A stretch of 64,000 bases of DNA. Origin: Pseudoips prasinana (Eukaryota; Arthropoda; Insecta; Lepidoptera; Nolidae). This document shows positions 1 to 10,900 of the stretch, in pieces. Both the position numbers and the translations under genes were made by a program. The notes below the pieces were generated by a model. The model saw only the letters and a program-made list of their open reading frames with translations, had not been told where the DNA came from and did not search any database. The stretch spans positions 12,797,501 through 12,861,500 of the forward strand of contig OX621250.1 in the NCBI GenBank assembly GCA_951640165.1. Reading direction: 5' to 3'. The first letter of the stretch is position 1, and the number at the start of each line of letters is the position of its first letter.

Positions 1-3000
1 ATTACCTAAGGGCACTCTGATTGATGCTTCATAATCTTTAACACTTTCAAAGGGAAAAGGTACATCTTTGACTTTATGTGCAGCTAATTTTGGATCTTTA
101 TATTCTTTTATAATAATATCACCCTTGTTTTCATCTCTGCGCAGATGTGTGGGAGGAGCTTTGAGTATGAATCTATTTCTTTTACGTTTTTGTGCCTTGA
201 CACCTTTCCCTCCCCATGTTCCCCAGCCTGGCAATGATAGATTAATATCTTCTGGTTTATCTTTGTTTATTTCTTCATCTTTCTCTTGTCTGAAGCTTGC
301 CACAACATCATCTTCTTCAAATACTTCTTCAATGTTGACTTTAGGTACAACTTGATCATCATCCAACTGGTCCACTTCATTTTCTCCATGTGATAAAGCA
401 GTGTTTAAATATTTTGGTTTCACTTGAATAAATCTATTAGGATCTATATTTGTATCAGTAGATTCTTGTGTAGAAGTTTCAGTTGCATTTAGAATGTTTG
501 TCAAAGGTTTATTTATGTTTACATCTTCACTTTCCATGTCTATGGTTTTAGAAGATGTCTCAATAAGTTCTTCATCAATAACTGCTTTAACATGTTTCTT
601 TCTGAGCTCAAGATACTCTAAGGAATCAGGTTCTTTAGTCACATTAGGCTTCTTATCTTTTTTATTATTAGAACGAGAAGATTTTTCTAATCTTTCTATA
701 TTCCATCTCAATGCTTTTAATTTCTTTTCCACTTTCTTTGCAACATTACTTTCATGGCTTTCGAAAGCCAAAGATATTTTTTCTGAAGTACCATTTTTAT
801 CAACAGTTTCAACAATCCATTCAGAAGTAGCAATGGGTTTTCTGACTTTTGGTTTGGGAGCATCCTCGTTAGGATGTTTGGATGGTTTTCTTTTGAAACT
901 TGAGCTATTTCCTCTCATCGTCTTAACTTCATTTTTAATTTTCCCAATTTTATTATCCTCTTTAATGTCTAGTTCTTCAATTTCATCTTCACTATTGTCA
1001 TTTTGTTTATTTGCCAATTTATTTATACTGGTCTTTAAAGCATGAAGTTCATTAGTAGATTCAACATTTTCATCATCTGAATCTGTATCACTGTCATCTT
1101 TTTGTTTAGCCATTTTATTTAGTAAAAATTTCTTGTAACCAAAGTCAAATTCGGCACTGATGTTAGATTTGTCAGACCTTTGCATCATCCATGGGTTCAT
1201 AGGGTCTTGCGCTAATGTGATATCAGGGATAATTTCATCATCTGCATCATCATCAGAACTTTCATTAGTTTTTACCTTTTGAGTTAAACTTCTGCTGACA
1301 GCTAATTGTTCAGCTAGCTGTTGCCTCACCTGGAATAAAATATAACAATTATTAAGGTGAATAATAATAAAGCAAATGCAATAATGGGAATATTAAGGAA
1401 AATTATAACATACATAGATTATAGGCATATAGAGAAGGAGACCTTATGAATAGTATCTCTAGTCTTTTCACCATAAGATGAGTTCCTTGACAGTTAATTT
1501 TTTTCAGTGGTACGCATATTACTTTAGACAAACAAAAATAAAATGGCAAAAAAATAAAACAAAGAAATGATAAAAAATATTGCCTTTCGAAGTAAATTAT
1601 TGTGGTTATAATTAGTGTTAATAAATTAAGTAAATAAAATAAAAAAGTATAAATCTGTAAAATGTCTAATGCGTTGAACGGAACGTCGGCCAATAGAGAT
1701 TGTCACTACTCATAGATTGACACGAATCTGATTCCATTTTCTTTGCCAACTTAAGGGGCCTTTTACAGTCCACTAGCACCGCCAATCGAAAAAATGTCAT
1801 AACTCGTAAATAGAATCAAAAATACAAAATGTGGTCTATTATTACTGTAGAAAAGGCAATAACGTAATTTTATAACTCATTGTCAACACTTGAAATATAG
1901 CTGTTTAGCTAAATCGTGCATTTGTAACAAAAACGGCCGTTTATGTTTTGAATGCACGATTTAGCTAAACAGCTATATTTCAAGTGTTGATAAGGTGTTA
2001 TACAATTACGTTATTGCCTTTTCCACAGTAATAATAAAACATATTTTGTATTTTTGATTCTATTTACGAGTTATGACATTTTTTCGATTGGCTGGCGCTA
2101 GTGGACTGTAATAGGCCTCTTAATCAATATTATAAAAAAAATGATTATATTTAGTTAGATCACGTCACTACAATTGTCAGACAAGAACAGTCAGGGAACT
2201 CATCTTATGGTGAAAAGACTATAACTATAAAAGATTAATCAATAACTACTACATAAATACAATAAGAATGGGAAATCTGCAATTTAAATTTTTATGAATT
2301 CTAAAGACATCTTACCTCTGTATCATACTTGGCTCTAATCAACTTATTCTTGGCCCATTTTCCTGTACTCTTGTGTCGTAAAGTGTGTCTTTCAAGAGCT
2401 CTAGCTTTTTCAATGGATTCCAATTTTTTTAAAGCTTCTTCAGGATCTTTCTTTTGTAAATCCTCAAACTCTTTTAGTTGTTGTTTTAACCTTTCCTTCT
2501 TGAGCACCCTAAAACAAAGAGTAATGATTATTTGATTAAAGTAAAAAACTTGTATTTAACCTTATGCATTTTTTGAGAAGTATGTATTTACATATACATA
2601 TATAAGGGTTTGCTTTGGTACCTTCCTACATAGAAAGAATTTAAGAATGAGACAGGTGAACCAATTGCAGTGCTATATTTCACAAGTAGAATCTATTGCC
2701 TATCTTACCTAAATACAACAATTAGCTAATGCAAAGAATCTTGCATCCAGGTGTAATTCTTAGTTGTCCAGGAGATAATAATAATAATATACTTGCCATG
2801 GCTAATATATGGGAAGCCAAAAGTTATTATGTTATCCAGACTACACCTACTCCATGCCTTCAAAATATAGACAGCCTCATTTAACTTTAAGTTGTCACTT
2901 ACATAAAGATAAAGTTATATGAGGCTGTCTATATTGTCTGTCATGTCTGGTAGCAAAGAATGGAAGAAGCTCTGATATGGGTTTGAAAAGGACTGTTATT

Positions 3001-3832
3001 CTGTCATTGACTTCAGTGAATCACTTAATGAATTTTAGGATCACTGTTATTTGTACTCAAACTTAAACAAATTACCACACTAATATTGTAAAGAGCAATA
3101 AACATTTATTTAAGTAAGCCTACACTAAAGTCTACAGATTATATAATGTATAATAATAATATATAGAGAGCCTACTTACCGGTGATATTTTTTACTCTTT
3201 ATTTTACTTTGTCTTTTAGCTTTAGCTGCTTTATAAGACTGCTGAGCTCTCATTTTTGCGAGGTGTTGTCTATGTTCCACCATTTCTTCATAAGACATGG
3301 GGAACACTTGCTCTTCTTCCTCCTCCTCTTGCTGTATTGTTGGAGGATCTACCTCTTCCAACTCTTTCTCTAATTGCGATTTAAGCTCGAATTTAGAGAG
3401 GAATTCCCCAGTAGGTGCCATTTTAGAGGCTACATTTCGTAAAGGGAATGAAACATAATCCACAGTCCGATTTCTGGCTACGACAGCATCCCATCTTCCT
3501 ACTTTTTTTTTAGTATCTTCGTAACCTGTTGCTCTTTTAATCCGCTCGGCCTGAGGCTTCTCCAAAGGCTTACTTAATACTTTTTTCTCGTCATGAGTCT
3601 TCTTCAGTTTCTTACTTATTTGGACATGGTGAGCAGTGTTTTCTAATATCTTGGCTACGTTACTGAGGTTTAGTTTGTTTTCTCTTTTTATTAGGTTAAA
3701 TTCAGAGTTTAGATTGGTTGGTTCATTTCGTGTAGGCTCTGTTATGTGTTGGGTTTTGTCTAACTTGGATATTGCACTTACTAAGCGGTCATGTTCTGAG
3801 GCAACGAATTCTGAATCTTCTATGTCTTCCAT
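1..3832 (-). CDS. Utp14: Utp14, U3 snoRNP-associated ribosome biogenesis protein (3' end missing)
   Basis: Three exons: 3180-3832, 2316-2508 and 1-1329 (continuing beyond the window). Junctions have GT-AG borders (phase 2, then phase 0) and read through without a stop for 725 residues; family members are roughly 770 long, so only the last few dozen are missing. The start ATG at 3832 has a good context (AACAATGG). Seen: the KSKKYHRV junction peptide, a charged helix ending GKWAKNK and AKYDTE (exon 2), acidic serine/aspartate tracts, the GWGTWGGKG motif, then KAPPTHLRRDE and VPFPFESV near the window edge, all in the order found in the Utp14 family. Known role: Utp14 is a nucleolar component of the small-subunit processome that activates the Dhr1/DHX37 helicase in 18S rRNA maturation. 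Intron 2 carries nested inverted-repeat elements and intron 1 a hairpin. Identification is confident. Confidence 0.95.
1458..2221. mobile_element. Nested inverted-repeat elements in Utp14 intron 2
   Basis: The inner element, 1755-2119, is flanked on both sides by TTAA (1751-1754 and 2120-2123). Its arms of about 150-170 nt, starting GGGGCCTTTTACAGTCCAC on the left, are near-perfect reverse complements and include a 40-nt AT-rich core arm. TTAA flanks are the hallmark of piggyBac-type insertion, so I read it as a piggyBac-related MITE. An outer inverted repeat (1458-1490 against 2191-2221, AGTCTTTTCACCATAAGATG) brackets it, suggesting an older foldback element into which the inner one jumped. 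A partial copy of the inner one sits at 13588-13708. Confidence 0.7.
2513..3179. other. Utp14 intron 1 with a hairpin
   Basis: Noncoding intron sequence. The only structure I see is an inverted repeat: 2865-2888 pairs with 2911-2934 (ATAGACAGCCTCAT and its complement) around a 22-nt loop. Confidence 0.55.
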
Positions 3833-3849
3833 TGTTGAAATTACTTAAA

Positions 3850-4340
3850 ACGTCCACAAATTATATGAGTACAATTTAACCACTTATCAACGTGAGGCCT
3901 GACATAACCTACAAAACATCAATACTTCAAAATTGACAATTGGCTTTTTAATTTTTAATGCTATTAAAGCACAGATAAATAAAATTTATATATAAACGTA
4001 AGACGCACGCCCCCCAACGAAGCCCCCAAGTAATAACCTGTGGTAATATAATAACCAGGGATTGTGCTAGTATGGGGTTTATGCTGTCATGTCTAATTCG
4101 GCATCTGTGGCCTGGAATACACCTTAGCAATTTTTTTCAGATTTTTCCTAATAATATTTACGAAGATATTGCGATACAAATTTTATTGTTCGGAATTTAG
4201 CCATAAAATATTTCGACAAAAACCTATACCAAAAATAATTTATATTTTATTTTGGTAAGGTGCTGTACCGGGTTTTTGCCGTAAATAACTTTCATGAAGT
4301 TTTTGGTTTTCGTCGAAATAGACATAAAAATCAAAAAAAC
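3850..4340. other. Utp14 upstream region
   Basis: AT-rich spacer between the Utp14 start codon and the LINE 3' end. It presumably contains the Utp14 promoter. No TATA box, initiator or other defined element could be assigned. Confidence 0.3.
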
Positions 4341-4344
4341 AATA

Positions 4345-5920
4345 AATCAAAATGGTTTATTATCACAAACAACGAATTACATAAATAAATGAATTAGTAT
4401 GGAGTCTCATTTTAGGCAGAGAAAGCCTGTATTACGAGACCCGCTTTTCCATATCAATTTTATTTTATGTTTGCGTGCTTACAAGTTGTCAAATTTTATA
4501 GTCGGGCTGATTGCGAACGTCAATGGTTGTAGTTGCTAAAGCGCGTGACGAAAGCAGTTTTTGCTCTGACTACGGGAGCTCTATAGACTCAGCTTTTCGT
4601 TAAATCCCCGTGTGCACCAGACAACATTATCGTACACTAAGCACTCCAGTCATAATGTATATTTTCACGGTGGAGAAACGAGATGGCTTTTTTAGCATGG
4701 TTTTCAAAACCGATCGCTGAGCCCTTTCAACCTGTATCAAAGTTGATTATGCTGCACTACCCAAACAAGAGATACAGTACGTCAAGAGTGATTGGCAGAG
4801 AGCACAGTAAACTCGGCGTAGGATATCTGGAGTAGCTGAGTCCTGTAATTTTTTCATATAATTAACGATTTTTCAAATTCGGCCCGCTAGTTTAAATGGA
4901 TACTCCTTGAAATTAAGTTTTTCATCAATTTCAATTCCTAGGTAGCGCACTGTTTTGGCACACATGGCGTATCGACTTGACCACAAGAGTGAATTTTTAG
5001 TTGCGACATTAACATCGGGGACGTAGCAGCCGTCTTGTGGAAGCAAGTAAACTTAGTTTTATTTGCGTTAGGAGTAAGTAGATTTTGATGCAACCATTGT
5101 GATACCTTAGCCATGCCCTGCTCAGCTGTCGTGAATGCTTCAACACAGGATTTTCCATGAAAGAGCGCAACTGTGTCGTCTGCGTAACATATAAGTTCGG
5201 TATTATTTAGGGGAATTTTATGTATGTCATTCATATTTAGGATAAAAAGTGTCGGCCCCAGTATACTTCGCTGTGGGACGCCGTAATTGACAAATTGTAC
5301 TTTGCTAACATATTCTCCAATACGCACTCTCTGTTGCCGATGTGATAAATAGCTTTCGAACCATTTCAAGGCGGTGCCTCAAATTCCAGCGGCTTCCACT
5401 TTTCTGAGCAGCAAGGGCACAGAAACCGTATCAAATGCCTTAGCTAGGTCCAGGAACACCGCCAAGCAGTGCTCTTGTTTATTTAGGTGCTTTGCCACTA
5501 ACTCAGTAAGAAGTGGAACTGCTTGTTCAGTTGATCTTCCCGGCCTAAAACCGAATTGCCTATTTGAAAGCAGATCAACTCTTGTATCCAAATACTTTAT
5601 GAGCCGCACATTAACAATTTTCTCCAACATTTTTGAAAAGGAACTCAGCAAGGAGATTGGCCTGTAGTTTTCAGGGAGGTTTTTAGGACCAGACTTATGA
5701 ATAGGTCTAACAGAACCGGTCTTCCAGCAATTTGGAAAAGCGCCAGATGAGAGGCTTAGGTTGTATATAAATGCGAGAGGTACTACGATTTGGTCCTTGA
5801 TTTGTTTAACAACACTGTTTTTCTATCCTATCAAATCGTGGCGCCTTTCCTTTTTGTAGTTGTGATAGGAGAGACCCAACCTCGTGTTGGTCAGTGGGCA
5901 GCAGGAAATCGCTGTAAGAG
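4345..5920 (-). pseudogene. Dead jockey-like LINE: reverse transcriptase and C-terminal region
   Basis: In order on the minus strand: KGKAPRFD (about 5870), KTGSVRPIHKSG, NYRPISLLSSFSKMLEK, FGFRPGRSTEQAV, FLDLAKAFDTV, then YGVPQRSILGPTLF and CYADDTVALF, followed after a frameshift near 4950 by VRYLGIEIDEKLNFK and by YCALCQSLLTYC and ERAQRSVLK in the tail. This is a non-LTR reverse transcriptase with its YADD catalytic motif intact. Damage: a TGA stop near 5378-5384 (probably from an arginine CGA), PQG changed to PQR, and frameshifts near 4950 and further 3'. The 5' end (endonuclease, ORF1) is absent, typical of truncated insertion. It interrupts a dispersed repeat at about 5920. Confidence 0.85.
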
Positions 5921-6640
5921 GGTTATAGTAATCAGAAGGAAGCTGGTGCCCGTCCTCATCCTGGTAGATTCCCTCGAGTCGACTTCTACGACGCCCCCCA
6001 CGGGATGAGATGATAGATTCTGATATCCGTCGCCGTCACCACTCAGCACGGCAGGGTGTAGCGAGCGAGGTAACCTCGCCAATCGCTTGCGCTCCGATGA
6101 AAGTAATCGGCTATGAGTGACCCCTCAGCTTCCCATTTAGTAAATCAAATTATCTTTGATTTGCTAAGGTAAGTCGGTGTACTATCCGCTTGGATCGAAT
6201 TATAAGCGTGGTTACATACAACTTACCTTCTGTACCCTCGTAAAGTTTCAAACTGGTGGACAATTGTAGTTTGCAAAATATTCTGTGTCACCCGAGCCTA
6301 AAGCTTTTTATTATTAATATTATTTTTATTCATAAATTTCCCTTCACATCAAAAGGTTAACTATCGTGTGTTCCAAATATTAAACAATGCCGCTATGAGC
6401 AATGTAAGTAAATCAGTATATAATACCTAACTACATATGGGTTTATGCCAAGTTTCTTACAACTTTTATGACATACGTGAACCCTTAATAGGTACAGACG
6501 ATGTGCTGGCGTCAGTACATATAAAATAAAGTTAATTGCTTTTTGTATATCACCAACTAAACAGTCCGAAACCAAAATTAAATTAAATGCTCACTTATGT
6601 AGAACGAATTCTCATATAACCTTAAAGTAACTTTCAATAC
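5921..6640 (-). repeat. Dispersed repeat family R1, copy A
   Basis: Reverse complement of 22600-23560 over about 700 bp, including the stretches CATCCCGTGGGGGGCGTCG, CGCTCGCTACACCCTGCCGT and GGGTGACACAGAATATTTTG. A third, shorter copy is at 52885-53150. Copies B and C end in an ATGATGATG-type tail, as many lepidopteran retroposons do; copy A lost that end where the LINE was inserted. The remnant CAGACG/GCTGGCGTC near 6492-6518 is a decayed member of the MITE family described at 14298. Confidence 0.75.
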
Positions 6641-6707
6641 GTTTATTGAGGTTTCGGTGCGCGAAATTTTATCACAACTTTTAGTACCTACAGTATTGTA
6701 TTAATAA

Positions 6708-7064
6708 TAATGTCCTCCCAGCCGAATTTCGGCCACGGCGGTCAGTCTCAGTGGAGACTAGCCAACTGCGCAGGGAATTGTATAGTGCACAAGTGTGTGC
6801 GCAAACACAGGGGCACTTTCTATTTCATCACGACGACTGGCGACACGACCGGAAAGAGGTCCAGTACCGGACCGACGGCTTTACGTGCTCTCCGAGGCAA
6901 GGGGGCATTATATCACCAACTGCCAGACTTCGGGTTTATACTGAGAAATTTTCTTTATGGAAAACTCCCAAAAGCACTTTTTGGCCTGACCCCAGATTTG
7001 AACCCAGGACCTCATTATCTGCGGTTGGACATGCCACCGCTAGACCAACAAGGCAGTCAGGATT
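6708..7064 (-). repeat. SINE family S2, minus copy
   Basis: On the minus strand it starts with a tRNA-like head (TGGTCTAGCGGTGGCATGTC as an A-box region, TGGGTTCAAATC as B box), then about 280 bp of body ending GGCCGAAATTCGGCTGGGAGG. The plus-strand copy at 46925-47310 matches along its length. Several open frames across this segment are shadows of the SINE, not genes. Confidence 0.75.
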
Positions 7065-7584
7065 ATATGCAGTATTGTATTAATTTTCGGAATAAAAACA
7101 AACGTGACAACGAAACATTTTTTCTTAGTCTTGTAAAATGTACAAAATCAATTCATTGCTACAATCCAAAATAACAATCCAAGATTTTTACACAACATTA
7201 TAAAATGTAAGTCAACTTATATTCCTATCTAAAAGTAAATTACATTGATATTTTGGTACTAGGTAATTCTTTAAAAGTCGGTACCAAATAATGTAAAGTA
7301 GGTACAGTCAACAGCAAAAGTAGGTGATCAAAGTCGGATATTCAATAATTATCATAAATTGCGACAAAATAGTGTGGTGGTGAAGAGTATCTAGTTGAAG
7401 GTGTGCGTGAGTGTTAAGTGTAAAAAATATTAATTAACTAGTGAAAACTGCCGCCATAAACTCAAAACTCAGGTCTGATTTTGATCATCTACTTATGCTG
7501 TTGACTGTACCTACCACATTATATGGTACCCACTTTTACAGATTTAGTACCACAATACATTATTACAACAATATCTATACATAT
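7065..7584. other. Spacer without recognised content
   Basis: AT-rich sequence with an imperfect repeat of short GGTAC-containing words (around 7255-7310 and 7510-7550). No supported gene or RNA. Confidence 0.3.
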
Positions 7585-7896
7585 AATAAAATCGTAGGAA
7601 ATTCAAAACTGTACATTGAATATTTTTTTAAAAGGATACTTAGGGTGTGATCTACAATAGATATCGAAGCCAAAAACATAGTTTTTTGAATTTTTGTCTG
7701 TGTGTCTGTTTGTCTGTATGAATGTCCGGGCTAAACTCACAAAGGACTGCATGGATTTACTTCAAATTTTGTATGAATATTACTAAGAGGTCGGGTCAAC
7801 ATATAGGCTACATATTATCACGCTATCGCCTACGGGGGAGGAGCTGTGACAATTTATAAAATTTACGCAGGTAAAACCGCGGGGCACAGCTAGTAT
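7585..7896 (+). repeat. Dispersed repeat R2 (ends in GGGGCACAGCTAGTA), copy 1
   Basis: Shares about 290 bp with 22205-22490, including TTTGTCTGT runs, ACTGCATGGATTTACTTCAA, AGGCTACATATTATCACGCT and GAGGAGCTGTGACAATTTAT. Diverged relatives of the 3' end lie at 45130-45260 and 46190-46350. The CCGCGGGGCACAGCTAG end resembles the 3' ends of insect RTE-type non-LTR elements. It finishes only 17 bp past the BEN-a stop codon, so the BEN-a 3' UTR must contain it. Confidence 0.65.
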
Positions 7897-7913
7897 GTAA
7901 TAGATTAGCACAA

Positions 7914-10900
7914 TCAATTCATAACAACGTTTGTAGATTCATCAGATGATGGTGTTGAGGGGGGTACGTTTTCTTCATTCTGCAGAGGTTTCCGTGCTTG
8001 TTTGTATTGCTGCCGGTTACGATATAGCTTCGCTTCATCTGTACACTTTATAGTTATACTGTTCCTGTAAAATTAATATCGAAATTAATCAAAACAGTAG
8101 AAAGTAAATACAAACATATTCCTCATCTGATCCCAAACTAGGCAGAGCCTGTACTATAGCAACCAGACTACTGATATACGTACTTAAATATAATAATAAT
8201 AATATCTAGGAAAAATGTCATACAGATCATCCTAGCCCCAAACTAAGCAAAGCTTGTACTATGGGTACCAGGCGACGATATACATACTTATATAGATAGA
8301 TAAATACTTAAATATATAGAAAACATCCATGACTCAGAAACAAATATTCGTGCTCATAACACAAATATTTGCACTTACCGGGATTCGAACCCAGGACCAC
8401 CAGCTTCGTAGGCAGGAGCACTACCAACTAGGCTACGGTAACCGTCATACTTTTATGTTTGTAAATACATACATATATATAAATGAAACCCAGAAACAGA
8501 ACAAATAATCACCTGAGAACAAATAGTTACCTAACTAAATTCTTCGGGACCCCGCAACGGTTTGATACAGTCATCACAATGTCTTCGACCAATTTTGGAT
8601 CTAATATTTTCTTAGGGGGCCTATTCATGAATGCTGGTGACTGCTTTCCTGTTAAAGAATGAGTTGCTAATACCCTGTAAAAAGATATATCTTATACATA
8701 CATACATTATATCTTTTTAAGTAAGTCTAAGGAAAGGAACTTAATGGACCTCACAGTAAATCCTCAGAAGATAAAAATTAACAATATAACAAAGTATCAT
8801 AAATTGAGAGGTTTTTTATAAGACTTTGTGTCTTATAAAAAGAAACTCGCTCACTAAAATTATTTTGGACTGAGAAGTTACTCTGTTCAAAATAGTAACA
8901 TATTTTTGTTGTTATCGAAAAAACATGTAAATGTGGCGTAAATTTTTTATGGATATTTTTGTATAGGTTTAAGCCTTGAAATGAAATTTATTCAGCACTT
9001 GGGTATTTACATGCACTTGTACTTTTCAAGCTCAAATGCAGTAGGTACATAAACATAGTACAAACATATTAAAGTAACAAAAAAAATTATGTTAGTCCGT
9101 CCGTGCGGTCTGTCTTATCACATATATTCTAAATAATTCAAAAAGCTATTATTTTAAAATTTAGTACTACTATATTAAAATTAAAGAATTGAAGACAACG
9201 AGCAGTTGGTTAGCACAGAAGGCTCTCAATCAGTAGTTTAATTTAAGCGACTAATACCTGAGGGCCTCCTTATGTGGTTCGGGCCACAGCTTAGGGGGCC
9301 ACTGAAGTAAAAAGACGGAATTCTAAATCAATGGATCACCTATCACGAATTACACGATCCTCACCGCTGAGGAACCTACCCTAGCTAACCTTCGGCTTTC
9401 TCTAGCTACCTAGGTGGACAACCCGGAGAAGAAAGCCACAAAGGAACTCCAGGCTTGCTTTTTTCGTTTTCTTTTGCTTTTGTTTTATTTATTTTTTGAA
9501 TATTGTATTTTAGTACATTATGATTGGCTGCTATGTGGGCTAATGCACGCACAGAAGCATACTATTACATCCCAGCAAAGTTTCGTCAACTAAGGATTTC
9601 TTGCAAGATCTTCTTACAAAGAATAGTTAGTTTCAGTTTCTTAGGCTATAAGTTCATAATCCAATTCGATTTTAACTATATTATATTATATGGGATCGAC
9701 TAAACAAAAAACGTATTCGCTATCTAATAACAAAAGTGGTATATAAAAAAAACTTCGTTTAAAAAAACCGACTTCAAAAACTAAAAAGTATAAAAAAAAT
9801 ATCTTAATAAAGATTTAATTTAATACATCTCTTATGCGTATATATGAATATATTTGTGGCCCTGAAAAACAAACAGATAAATTATTAATTAGGAGATAAC
9901 GCATCAAAATTTTACTATATTTCGAGACGACCGTCAACGACGTCTGCCCGCTTGGGTTGTTTGTGTAGAAACACGAAGCTATCCCGCTGAAGGTAACCCT
10001 CGGCGAGTGTGGTACCTACTATTACATTTGGCCTTGGCACCGACTTCAAACCTATCAATAGGTAGCACATACAAATTATAGTATTTCATTAATATTAAAG
10101 GTATTACGTTTGCATAAGAGATGTATTAAATTAAATCTTTATTAAGATATTTTTTTTATACTTTTTAGTTTTTGAAGTCGGTTTTTTTAAACGAAGTTTT
10201 TTTTATTTGTTAATTTTTAGTGTCTAACTATGGGTAGGACTACGAAAGGTGCCGCGCGCCTCGAAATAATAGGTCCCAACAAACGAGAATGGAAAAAAGA
10301 AATATCCTCTGAAAAAATGTTATTCGAAACTCTTTTCACGTTCTTGTGAGACAGTGAATGATCGAAAAGACCGTTTATAAAGTAAGAAAAACTACATAAA
10401 ATTACGATCACGCTAAGAAAACTTGCACAGTACGAGTTTAGACTCGCTAAGATTCATGAAAGTCTGAACAGGAAGCGCATACATAGGTTAGGCCGTATTT
10501 ATGACCATCTAGTTAACGAGTCGGTGTGCTGAGGGCTTATAGACTAGGTCTTATAAATAAAATAATAATTTATTTCAGATAAAATTCTTAACAACTGAAA
10601 CGTAAACTAAAACTACAAATACAATTTTTCTTGATTCGCTACATAAGTTACAGGCGTGCCTGAACTAGGTAATCCTGTATTTCAGTCAAAGAAGTGCTAG
10701 TATTAATATAATCTAAAAATAGTCACTTACTTTATATAATTATAATATACGTGACATGATGATTCTAACAATGATTGCAAAAAGGTAAAAAGCAAATCGA
10801 ATAGCCATCAAGTCTGCTGAGCAGAGGGCATGAGTCTATGAAGACTAGGTGTTATTAATGATCGATTAGCCACCGAGTCTACTGAGCCGAGGGCTCATAG

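Noticed and set aside
494..1045. A 183-codon plus-strand frame
   Set aside because: Antisense shadow of the Utp14 exon, whose minus frame has clear family motifs.
4938..5651. Open frames that look like a reverse transcriptase gene
   Set aside because: In-frame TGA, two or more frameshifts, PQG changed to PQR and no 5' half: a dead LINE, not a host gene.
6708..7174. Overlapping open frames of 110 and 154 codons
   Set aside because: They lie over SINE S2; the same sequence recurs at 46925-47310 with frames disrupted.
8360..8446. tRNA gene candidates at the SINE S1 heads (also 15172, 16785, 25380, 46931)
   Set aside because: A and B boxes are present but no acceptor or anticodon stem of a functional tRNA forms, and each is followed by the same SINE body.
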